A stretch of DNA of 9,026 bases, from positions 1 through 9,026 of the forward strand of contig QMVA01000043.1 in the NCBI GenBank assembly GCA_003660865.1, in the 5' to 3' direction. Positions 1-4,913 of this stretch are shown here, one piece after another. Origin of the DNA: Candidatus Nanohalarchaeota archaeon (lineage in GTDB: Archaea; EX4484-52; B79-G9). Both the position numbers and the translations under genes were made by a program. Numbering within the stretch: position 1 is the first letter of the stretch; the number at the start of each line of letters is the position of its first letter. The notes beneath the pieces are model-generated. The model was given only the letters and a program-made list of their open reading frames with translations. It was not told the DNA's origin and ran no database searches.

Positions 1-4
1 TGAA

Positions 5-34
5 TCATAAAAATCACAAAGTGATTTTTAATGA
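5..34 (+). other. strong stem-loop at window start
   Basis: Bases 8-17 (TAAAAATCAC) and 21-30 (GTGATTTTTA) form a perfect 10-bp stem with an AAA loop. Bases 5-7 and 32-34 can add three more pairs around one bulged A. It may be the 3' end or terminator of a gene lying before the window, or the first of the series of stem-loops that continues to base 122. It is not followed by a T-run on the + strand, so a classical intrinsic terminator is not clear. The structure is seen directly; its role is inference. Confidence 0.5.
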
Positions 35-37
35 TAT

Positions 38-122
38 GGTGAAGACATTTGTCCATTTTGAAGACGTTAGTCTTCGAAAGCTTGGCATGTAAGTGCCATG
101 AAATAGTTATGTCTTCAACTAT
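38..122 (+). promoter_or_regulatory. structured 5' region with nested and competing stems
   Basis: After a GGTGA (38-42) come a 10-bp hairpin with one G-U pair (56-65 with 70-79, loop GTTA), a 5-bp hairpin (83-87 with 94-98), and a 6-bp hairpin (103-108 with 117-122) with an 8-base loop. That loop, ATGTCTTC at 109-116, is exactly complementary over all 8 bases to GAAGACAT at 41-48, directly at and after the GGTGA. The long-range helix would enclose the first two hairpins as a three-way junction and would cover the site where translation from TTG 49 should begin. The pairing is visible in the sequence. A switch controlling the downstream small ORF is inference; a structured non-coding RNA is an alternative. 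Confidence 0.4.
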
Positions 123-288
123 ATATGTAGATAAAAAATACAGTAAAAATTATCTGCAAAAGAAAAAGATTGACACCGGGATATTGCAAATAAATAAAGA
201 ACTAAGAAGTCTTAAAAAAAGGGCAACCACATTAGAACAAAGAAGATCAAAATTACAGGATAATCTTGATGAACAGAAAAAAACATGA
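49..288 (+). CDS. small coiled-coil protein of unknown function
   Basis: I do not recognise this 79-residue ORF. TTG at 49 lies 6 nt after GGTGA (38-42), the same SD spacing as the ilvN leader ORF at 4296, which favours that start. An ATG at 109 would give 59 residues but has no SD and sits in a hairpin loop. The C-terminal half has Ile, Leu or Ala at most a and d positions of about four heptads (Ile-Ile-Leu-Leu-Ala-Leu-Arg-Leu-Leu, from about residue 46 to 74), rich in Lys, Arg, Glu and Gln, as in a soluble coiled coil. No signal peptide or membrane helix is evident. Codon use is T-rich and unlike the biosynthetic genes after it. It ends 94 bases before leuD and may be unrelated to the pathway. 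The heptad pattern argues for real coding, but a chance ORF over structured RNA is not excluded. Confidence 0.45.
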   Translation: MSILKTLVFESLACKCHEIVMSSTIYVDKKYSKNYLQKKKIDTGILQINKELRSLKKRATTLEQRRSKLQDNLDEQKKT

Positions 289-382
289 ACATCACACCTT
301 ACTCATAGCATTTCAACCCCCATCAATCCACGACACCGCATCATTCCGAAATCACAACCATACGAGACGACTGGTGAAAAAA

Positions 383-898
383 ATGACAAAAAAAGCAAAA
401 GCCCACGTATACAGACGCGACCACATAAACACAGACGAGATAATCCCTGCAAGATGCCTGAACACAGACAACGAAAAAGAACTAGCAGAACACGCCCTGG
501 AAGACCTCGACCCCGGATTCACAACCAAAGTCAAGACAGGCGACATAATAATCGCAAAAAAAGACTTCGGCTGCGGTTCATCAAGAGAACACGCAATCTG
601 GGCACTAAGAGGCGCAGGCATAAAAGCCGTCATAGCAGAAACATTCGCAAGAATATACTACCGAAACTCAATCAACAACGGCCTATTGGCAATAGAATGC
701 AAAAGCGCAGCAGACCACATAAACACAGGCGACAACATAGAGATAAACCTGAAAACCGGCAAAATAACAAACACAACAACAGGAAAAACCCTAAAATTCA
801 CCCCATATCCGAAGTTCGCCCTAGACATAATCGCATCAAAAGGCCTCCTAAACTACATAAAACAACAAAAAGACAACAAAATGCAACAAAACAAATGA
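383..898 (+). CDS. leuD: 3-isopropylmalate dehydratase small subunit (LeuD)
   Basis: Small (swivel-domain) subunit of isopropylmalate isomerase, which converts 2-isopropylmalate to 3-isopropylmalate through 2-isopropylmaleate in leucine synthesis, in complex with the Fe-S subunit LeuC. Start ATG 383 is chosen because GGTGA (373-377) lies 5 nt upstream; it gives 171 residues, normal for archaeal LeuD, whereas the open frame extends back to 266 without family sequence. Family motifs: TDEIIPARC (residues 17-25), the hallmark DFGCGSSREHA (61-71), and AETFARIYYRNSINNG (85-100). The residues after IIPAR, which help set substrate length in this family, read CLNT, so homoaconitase or citraconate-type activity is not excluded by sequence alone; the neighbours leuB and leuA favour isopropylmalate. 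LeuC is not encoded in this window. The gap to leuB is 148 bases. Confidence 0.93.
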   Translation: MTKKAKAHVYRRDHINTDEIIPARCLNTDNEKELAEHALEDLDPGFTTKVKTGDIIIAKKDFGCGSSREHAIWALRGAGIKAVIAETFARIYYRNSINNGLLAIECKSAADHINTGDNIEINLKTGKITNTTTGKTLKFTPYPKFALDIIASKGLLNYIKQQKDNKMQQNK

Positions 899-1046
899 CA
901 AAACAAAATCAGAAAACAAACCCAAATTCAGGTAACATAGCCAAAAATTGGGTGGGTGGGAGTTCGAGGACGGACACCACCAAACACAAAATGGGAATCC
1001 ATCAACAATACATAAAAAAAACAAAGCGAAAAAGGAACTGAAAAAA
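899..1046 (+). other. leuD-leuB intergenic region with a G-tract cluster
   Basis: This 148-base gap holds no convincing gene. Its outstanding feature is GGGTGGGTGGG at 950-960, three closely spaced G-triplets in a strand that is otherwise A- and C-rich, followed by further GG pairs at about 968-973 and a CACCACC at about 975-981 that could pair with part of the G-tract. It could form a G-rich structure in RNA or DNA, or simply a hairpin. No CAACCTT hairpin of the ilv type is present. The leuB SD is probably the AAGGA at about 1032-1036. Confidence 0.3.
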
Positions 1047-2195
1047 ATGACAACCCACAAGATAGCAGTAATAGAAGGAGACGGCATAGGCCCTGAAATA
1101 ATCCGCGAAGGCATAAAAGTAATAGACAAAGTCTCAGAACTCCACAACTTCGAAATCAAATGGACAAAATACCCTCATGGCGCAGACCACTACCTAAAAA
1201 CAAAAGAACTCATAAGCGAAGACACCCTAAACAACATAAAATCAACCGCAGACGCAATATACTTAGGCGCACTCGGCGACCCGCGCATCCAGCCGGGCAT
1301 ACTCGAAAAAGGAATACTCCTGAAAACAAGATTCTTCTTCGACCAGTACATAAACCTAAGACCCATAAAACTCCTAAAAGGCGCAGACTGCCCACTAAAA
1401 AACAAGACCGCAAAAGACATAGACTTTACAGTAATCCGCGAGAACACAGAAGACTTCTACATAGGAATAGGAAACAGGGCAAAAGCAGGAACCACAAGAC
1501 AGGAACTGGAAGTCATAAGAAGCCTATACTCAGTCAAATTCGGTCTCGACATAGAGACAGAAGGCTCAGAAATAGCATACCAGATAGGCGTCTTAAGCCA
1601 GAAAGGCTCCGAGCGCGTCATCCGCTACGCATTTGAGCACGCGAAAAAACACAATCACACCCGCCTGACAGCAGTAGACAAAGCAAACGTACTAAGTCAC
1701 GTCTACAATTTTTGGCGCGAAATAGTAGAAAAAACATCAAAAGACTACCCAAAAATAGAACACGAATTCAACTACGTAGACGCCATAACAATGTGGTTCA
1801 TAAAAACCCCCGAACATTACCAGACTATAGTCACCCCAAACATGTTCGGCGACATAATAACAGACTTAGGCGCAATGCTCCAGGGCGGCCTCGGCCTCGC
1901 ACCAGGTGCAAACATCAACCCGGACAGCATCTCAATGTTTGAACCCATCCACGGCTCAGCCCCGAAATACAAAGGACTAAACATAGCAAACCCCTTAGCA
2001 ACAATCTGGGCCGGCGCAATGATGCTAAACGAACTAGGCGAACAAAAATCAAGTAACCTCATAGTAAACTCAATCGAGCAACTAGTAAAACAAAAAAAAG
2101 TCCTCACAAAAGACATGGGTGGCAGCGCAAAAACAAGCGACATAGGCAACGAACTGGTAAAGATAGTCACAGAACAAGATAACGAGTGCACTTGA
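1047..2195 (+). CDS. leuB: 3-isopropylmalate dehydrogenase (LeuB)
   Basis: NAD-dependent oxidative decarboxylation of 3-isopropylmalate to 2-oxoisocaproate, cytosolic, third step of leucine synthesis. From ATG 1047 the protein has 382 residues, usual for the beta-decarboxylating dehydrogenase family. ATG 1047 is used because the nucleotide-site strand starts just after it (KIAVIEGDGIGPE, residues 5-17) and the open frame extends upstream only through the G-rich gap. Visible motifs: GALGDPR (74-80), substrate arginines in LKTR and NLRP (92-105), RENTEDFY (131-138, Tyr138 the likely proton donor), VDKANV with catalytic Lys212, Asp245, the metal-binding segment TPNMFGDIITDLGAM (263-277, Asp269 and Asp273), and the NAD-side loop FEPIHGSAPKYKG (298-310). 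The RENTE form resembles the tartrate-dehydrogenase-like branch, so relaxed substrate range (malate or tartrate types) is possible. The stop lies 321 bases before ilvB. Confidence 0.9.
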   Translation: MTTHKIAVIEGDGIGPEIIREGIKVIDKVSELHNFEIKWTKYPHGADHYLKTKELISEDTLNNIKSTADAIYLGALGDPRIQPGILEKGILLKTRFFFDQYINLRPIKLLKGADCPLKNKTAKDIDFTVIRENTEDFYIGIGNRAKAGTTRQELEVIRSLYSVKFGLDIETEGSEIAYQIGVLSQKGSERVIRYAFEHAKKHNHTRLTAVDKANVLSHVYNFWREIVEKTSKDYPKIEHEFNYVDAITMWFIKTPEHYQTIVTPNMFGDIITDLGAMLQGGLGLAPGANINPDSISMFEPIHGSAPKYKGLNIANPLATIWAGAMMLNELGEQKSSNLIVNSIEQLVKQKKVLTKDMGGSAKTSDIGNELVKIVTEQDNECT

Positions 2196-2245
2196 GTGAA
2201 AGCAAACCAGTAACAAATGTCACACAACCAACACCGGGTGGGCAG

Positions 2246-2449
2246 ATGCTCGATAAGACACTAGAAAAAATAATCCACCGCGTGCTTGAGCAAATCAACA
2301 CACAAACACAGAACAAGCTTTTGTGTGCTCGGGCAAAGCGAGACACACTTGAGGATCAACCTTTCAGAAGGTTGCGAAACACGCTTAATAGTCAACCTTT
2401 TACAAGGTTGCGGACTAACCCAAAACACAAAGGAAGATACTGCATATAG
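2246..2449 (+). CDS. candidate leader ORF (frame 1) upstream of ilvB
   Basis: ATG 2246 lies 3 nt after GGGTGGG and opens a 67-codon frame. Its first 26 codons contain nine Leu, Ile or Val residues, densest in IIHRVLEQI (residues 9-17). The segment IHR-x-LEQ resembles IQHRC-x-LEQ in the ilvN leader ORF, including CAC CGC against CAC AGG (His-Arg with a synonymous Arg change) and an identical CTT GAG CAA. The second half is Arg-rich and overlaps the hairpins in a frame not shared with the ilvN and ilvC leaders, so translation may end or shift before it. It resembles an attenuator leader peptide but could be chance. Confidence 0.3.
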   Translation: MLDKTLEKIIHRVLEQINTQTQNKLLCARAKRDTLEDQPFRRLRNTLNSQPFTRLRTNPKHKGRYCI

Positions 2450-2453
2450 TTGA
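2286..2453 (+). CDS. candidate leader ORF (frame 2) upstream of ilvB
   Basis: This frame is open from after a TAA at 2271-2273 to TGA 2451-2453; possible starts are TTG 2286 or GTG 2325, neither with a visible SD, so the start is unsettled. It encodes GQSETHLRINLSEGC and then RLIVNLLQGC. The first part matches EQSETHLMINLL of the ilvN leader ORF with third-base changes (GAG/GAA, ACA/ACG) and Leu kept as TTG against CTA. Both CAACCTT hairpins are read as Asn-Leu in this frame. Shared frame with mostly synonymous change suggests protein coding at some time. It may be reached by frameshifting from ATG 2246, or may be an ancestral leader now decayed. Confidence 0.3.
   Translation: MSKSTHKHRTSFCVLGQSETHLRINLSEGCETRLIVNLLQGCGLTQNTKEDTAYS
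2323..2348 (+). promoter_or_regulatory. ilvB leader hairpin I
   Basis: GTGTG (2323-2327) and CTCG (2328-2331) pair with CGAG (2339-2342) and CACAC (2344-2348), a 9-bp stem with one bulged A and a 7-base loop GGCAAAG. An equivalent hairpin lies at 4314-4345 before ilvN, with the same GCAAAGCGA core but different outer pairs, and another at 4884-4913 before ilvC. It is followed after 8 nt by a CAACCTT hairpin. Confidence 0.55.
2357..2374 (+). repeat. CAACCTT hairpin, copy 1 (ilvB leader)
   Basis: CAACCTT (2357-2363), loop TCAG, AAGGTTG (2368-2374): a perfect 7-bp stem, first of four copies in this window. In the shared leader frame it reads Asn-Leu-Ser-Glu-Gly after the codons TTG AGG ATC (Leu-Arg-Ile). 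Confidence 0.7.
2393..2410 (+). repeat. CAACCTT hairpin, copy 2 (ilvB leader)
   Basis: CAACCTT (2393-2399), loop TTAC, AAGGTTG (2404-2410). It follows the codons TTA ATA GTC (Leu-Ile-Val) in the shared frame, and a 3-bp mini-hairpin (GCG/CGC) that ends at 2384, again 8 nt before the stem. It probably arose by tandem duplication of copy 1, since both are followed by CG and lie 36 bases apart, a multiple of three. Confidence 0.7.
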
Positions 2454-2516
2454 ATAAAAAATAATCAAAAAGAAAATAAAACCAAAAAAATCATAACCTA
2501 AACCAACGGTGAACAC

Positions 2517-4241
2517 ATGAATGGCTCAGAAAGAATACTAAAAACCCTGATGGACCATGGCATCAACGAAAGCTTCGGATATCCTGGCGGCTCAATAATC
2601 CCCCTATTCGACGCAATATACGAAACAGGCGGCAAATTCAAAAACATCCTCACCCGCCACGAACAGGCAGCAGCCCACGCAGCAGACGCCTACGCAAGAG
2701 TCAAAGGCACAGCAGGCATCGCAATCGCAACCTCCGGTCCGGGCGCAACCAACCTAATAACAGGCATCGCAACAGCCCACCTCGACTCATCACCACTAAT
2801 AGCATTCGGCGGACAGGTCCCCGTGGCACTCCTTGGAAACGACGCATTCCAGGAATCAGACATGATGGGCATAACACAACCCATAACCAAACACAACTAC
2901 CAGATAAGAGACCCAAACAAAGTAGGAGAGACAATCACAAAATCAATAAAAATAGCAACAACAGGAAGACCAGGCCCCGTATACATAGAAATCCCAAGAG
3001 ACCCGCAAATAGGCGAAGTCACAAAAGAGACACCAAAAAATATACAGCTCCCAACCTACAACCCCACAATGCACGGCCACCCCGAACAGATAAAAAAAGC
3101 AGCAAAACTCATCCTCGAATCATCCCGCCCCGTAATCATAGCAGGCGGCGGAGTCATAATCTCAAACGCATCACAGGAACTAAACCAGCTAGTAGAATCA
3201 ACACTCACACCTGTAACAACAACACTCATGGGCAAAGGCGCATTCCCTGAAAACCACCCACTCTGCCTCGGGATGCTCGGCATGCACGGCCGCAAATCAG
3301 CAAACTACGCAATAATCGAATCCGACCTGATAATCTCCCTCGGATGCCGCTTCTCAGACAGGATAACAGGCAACAAAGACACATTCACAAACAACGCAAA
3401 ACTCATCCACATAGACATAGACCCCGCAGAAATCGGCAAAAACATACCTGTAGACCTCCCTATAGTCGGCGACCTCAAATGCATCCTAAAAGACCTCAAT
3501 ATGTACATAAAAGCAATAACAGACAAACACGCAAGAACAGGAAAAGAAACAGGATGGTCAAAAAAAATAAAAGAAATAAACAAACTCTGCAACTGCAACA
3601 CAGACATAAACACATACCCCATAAACCCAAAAAAGATAATACATGAGCTAAACACATCAATCAAAGATACAGACATAATAACAACAGGCGTCGGCCAGCA
3701 CCAGATGTACGCAGCCCACTACCTAAAACGAAAATACCCGCGCACCTTCATCTCAAGCGGCGGCATGGGCACAATGGGCTTCGGCTTCCCTGCGGCAATA
3801 GGCGCAAAAATAGCAAAACCAGGATGCGAAGTCTACGACATAGACGGCGACGGCTCATTTTCAATGAACATCCAGGAACTCGCAACCCTCAAAGAAGAAA
3901 ACATAAAAGTCATCCCCCTAATATTCGAAAACAACTACCTCGGCATGGTCCGCCAGTGGCTCGAAATATTTTACGAAAAAAGATACTCAGGCGTAAACCT
4001 CGGCAAAAGTACAGACTTCACAAAAATAGCTGAGGGCTACCACCTCAATGGCATCACAACAGAACGCTCATCAGAAATAGCAGAAGCCCTAAAACAAGCA
4101 ACAAAAAACCCCGAATCCACAATAATAACAATAAAGATAGAGCCAGAATCAAACATCCTGCCCATGCTCCCCCCCGACGGCAGCATCACAGAAGCATTCG
4201 GCGGCTGCATAACAAAAAAAGGCCACTACTTCAACATATAA
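2517..4241 (+). CDS. ilvB: acetohydroxyacid synthase large (catalytic) subunit
   Basis: ThDP-dependent condensation of pyruvate with a second pyruvate, or with 2-oxobutyrate, to form acetolactate or acetohydroxybutyrate: the first committed step for Val, Leu and Ile. It works with the IlvN subunit encoded next. 574 residues, standard length; ATG 2517 has GGTGA (2508-2512) 4 nt upstream. Motifs: GYPGGSIIPLFDAIY (21-35), RHEQAAAHAADAYAR with the catalytic Glu49 (47-61), SGPGATN (73-79), the loop LGNDAFQESD (106-115) with the conserved Phe-Gln, FAD-domain GCRFSDRITG and HIDIDPAEIGKN in the middle third, GGMGTMGFGFPAAIGAK, the ThDP/Mg motif GDGSFSMN (444-451) with a later NNYLGM, and VRQW with the Trp of the herbicide-site region. 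The C-terminus MLPPDGSITEAFGG is typical of true AHAS rather than catabolic acetolactate synthase. All expected catalytic features are present. Confidence 0.96.
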   Translation: MNGSERILKTLMDHGINESFGYPGGSIIPLFDAIYETGGKFKNILTRHEQAAAHAADAYARVKGTAGIAIATSGPGATNLITGIATAHLDSSPLIAFGGQVPVALLGNDAFQESDMMGITQPITKHNYQIRDPNKVGETITKSIKIATTGRPGPVYIEIPRDPQIGEVTKETPKNIQLPTYNPTMHGHPEQIKKAAKLILESSRPVIIAGGGVIISNASQELNQLVESTLTPVTTTLMGKGAFPENHPLCLGMLGMHGRKSANYAIIESDLIISLGCRFSDRITGNKDTFTNNAKLIHIDIDPAEIGKNIPVDLPIVGDLKCILKDLNMYIKAITDKHARTGKETGWSKKIKEINKLCNCNTDINTYPINPKKIIHELNTSIKDTDIITTGVGQHQMYAAHYLKRKYPRTFISSGGMGTMGFGFPAAIGAKIAKPGCEVYDIDGDGSFSMNIQELATLKEENIKVIPLIFENNYLGMVRQWLEIFYEKRYSGVNLGKSTDFTKIAEGYHLNGITTERSSEIAEALKQATKNPESTIITIKIEPESNILPMLPPDGSITEAFGGCITKKGHYFNI

Positions 4242-4295
4242 AAAACAAAACAAAACAAACCATTACTCTTGAAAAGAAGAACCCGGTGACCTAAA

Positions 4296-4364
4296 ATGAA
4301 TTACATACAACACAGGTGTACGCTTGAGCAAAGCGAAACGCACCTAATGATCAACCTTTTATAA
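4296..4364 (+). CDS. candidate ilvN leader peptide
   Basis: 22 codons from ATG 4296 to TAA 4362-4364. GGTGA (4285-4289) stands 6 nt before the ATG, as good as the SD of the real genes. The peptide starts MNYIQHRC and ends QSETHLMINLL. The last codons CTA ATG ATC AAC CTT TTA are almost all branched-chain or Met, and the stop overlaps the top of the second hairpin. The stop lies 21 nt before the ilvN ATG, close enough for reinitiation or for coupling of leader translation to hairpin opening. Homology in the same frame to 2286-2453 (QSETHL-x-INL) supports coding. Archaeal leader-peptide control of ilv genes is not something I know as established, so function is inference. Confidence 0.5.
   Translation: MNYIQHRCTLEQSETHLMINLL
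4314..4345 (+). promoter_or_regulatory. ilvN leader hairpin I
   Basis: AGGTG (4314-4318) pairs with CACCT (4341-4345), and CGCTT (4321-4325) with AAGCG (4331-4335) around loop GAGCA, with an internal loop TA/AAACG. Shares the GCAAAGCGA core with hairpin I of the ilvB leader while the outer stem differs on both sides and stays paired. It ends 6 nt before hairpin II. Confidence 0.5.
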
Positions 4365-4369
4365 GGTTG
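4352..4369 (+). repeat. CAACCTT hairpin, copy 3 (ilvN leader)
   Basis: CAACCTT (4352-4358), loop TTAT, AAGGTTG (4363-4369). The leader stop TAA (4362-4364) straddles the loop and right arm. The last G of the stem is the first G of the ilvN SD GGGAGG (4369-4374), so this hairpin lies right against the ribosome binding site. Confidence 0.7.
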
Positions 4370-4385
4370 GGAGGAAAAGAGAAAC

Positions 4386-4871
4386 ATGAACACCCAAACC
4401 CACATAATCGCAATGCACGTCATAGACGAGCCCGGCGTACTCACAAAAATATCCGGCCTCTTCACCCGCCGCGGCTTCAACATAGACACAATCACAGTCG
4501 GCAAAACCGAAACCAAAGGCACCTCAAGAATAACCGTCAGCCTCCACTGCAACGAAAAAACCATTGAACAACTCGAAAAGCAGTTAAACAAAATGATAGA
4601 CATACTAAAAGTAACAAACGTAACAGATAACTCAATAGTGCGCGAACTGTGCATCATAACCATAAACATAAAAAACGAAACAGCAAGAACAGAACTAATA
4701 AACTACACCAAAATATACCCTGCAAAAATAGTCGACATGAACCACACAAGCATGACACTGGAATTCACGGACCAGCCGGAAAATATAGAAGAATTCCTAA
4801 AAAAAATCCAGCAATTCGGAATAAAAGAAATGGTAAGAACAGGCATAATAGGAATAAACAAAAACAGATAA
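4386..4871 (+). CDS. ilvN: acetohydroxyacid synthase small (regulatory) subunit
   Basis: Regulatory subunit that activates IlvB and gives feedback inhibition, usually by valine. 161 residues, typical for the IlvH/IlvN family. ATG 4386 follows GGGAGG (4369-4374) by 11 nt. The N-terminal ACT domain (about 5-78) carries the effector-binding turn IDEPGVLTKISGLF (13-26) and RRGFNIDTITVG (28-39); the C-terminal AHAS small-subunit domain (about 82-158) has VRELCIITI and ends MVRTGIIGI. The turn reads Asp-Glu-Pro-Gly where E. coli-type valine-sensitive proteins have Asn-Glu, so the strength of valine inhibition cannot be read off. Preceded by its own leader with a candidate leader peptide and followed after 97 bases by ilvC. 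Confidence 0.93.
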   Translation: MNTQTHIIAMHVIDEPGVLTKISGLFTRRGFNIDTITVGKTETKGTSRITVSLHCNEKTIEQLEKQLNKMIDILKVTNVTDNSIVRELCIITINIKNETARTELINYTKIYPAKIVDMNHTSMTLEFTDQPENIEEFLKKIQQFGIKEMVRTGIIGINKNR

Positions 4872-4883
4872 CAAAAACAGACA

Positions 4884-4913
4884 AGTGACCTAAAACGCAG
4901 TTTTATGGTCGCT
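4884..4913 (+). promoter_or_regulatory. ilvC leader hairpin I
   Basis: Bases 4884-4896 (AGTGACCTAAAAC) pair with 4900-4913 (GTTTTATGGTCGCT) across a 3-base loop GCA: 13 pairs including one G-U, with one bulged T at 4906. It is the most stable structure in the three leaders. The ATG of the leader ORF (4905-4907) lies in its right arm, so folding would hide that start. Ends 7 nt before hairpin II. Its sequence is unrelated to hairpin I of ilvB and ilvN; only position is conserved. Confidence 0.65.

Larger units (their letters stand above)
2196..2516 (+). promoter_or_regulatory. 321-base gene-free leader before ilvB
   Basis: The longest gap inside the cluster. From 5' to 3' it holds a GGGTGGG (2236-2242) before ATG 2246, overlapping short reading frames rich in Leu, Ile and Val, one strong hairpin (2323-2348), two CAACCTT/AAGGTTG hairpins (2357-2374 and 2393-2410), an AT-rich stretch (about 2442-2500, containing CATATAG and ATAAAAAATAAT, a possible but weak TATA-type promoter), and the ilvB SD GGTGA at 2508-2512, 4 nt before the ATG. 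The organisation matches the leaders of ilvN and ilvC. A regulatory leader is inferred from this repetition. Confidence 0.6.
4242..4385 (+). promoter_or_regulatory. 144-base leader before ilvN
   Basis: ilvB and ilvN are usually close or overlapping, so this gap is long. It contains an AC-rich start, GGTGACCTAAAA (4285-4296), a 22-codon leader ORF, hairpin I (4314-4345), hairpin II (4352-4369) and the ilvN SD GGGAGG (4369-4374). The GTGACCTAAAA string recurs at 4885-4895 in the ilvC leader. Hairpin II abuts the SD, so folding of the hairpin and SD access may be linked. Confidence 0.6.

Noticed and set aside
285..308. 7-codon ORF overlapping the stop of the coiled-coil gene as ATGA
   Set aside because: Too short and without parallel elsewhere; the overlap is likely chance.
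266..382. Longer LeuD start in the frame from 266
   Set aside because: The added residues do not resemble the family, overlap the previous ORF, and the SD GGTGA at 373-377 fits ATG 383.
955..985. tRNA T-arm fragment (GTTCGA at 962-967)
   Set aside because: The flanking bases do not pair as a T-stem, and no acceptor, D or anticodon arm is found nearby.
991..1041. 16-codon micro-ORF before leuB as a leader peptide
   Set aside because: No SD, few branched-chain codons, no ilv-type hairpin; the Lys-Arg run follows from A-rich sequence.
1817..2227. Antisense ORF across the end of leuB
   Set aside because: Long reverse-strand and shifted frames throughout the window are a by-product of the A/C third-position bias, which removes stop codons in other frames; they lie over confident genes and show no family motifs.
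2196..2516. Bacterial-type T-box riboswitch before ilvB
   Set aside because: No T-box antiterminator motif or specifier-loop layout is recognisable, and the cluster looks archaeal.
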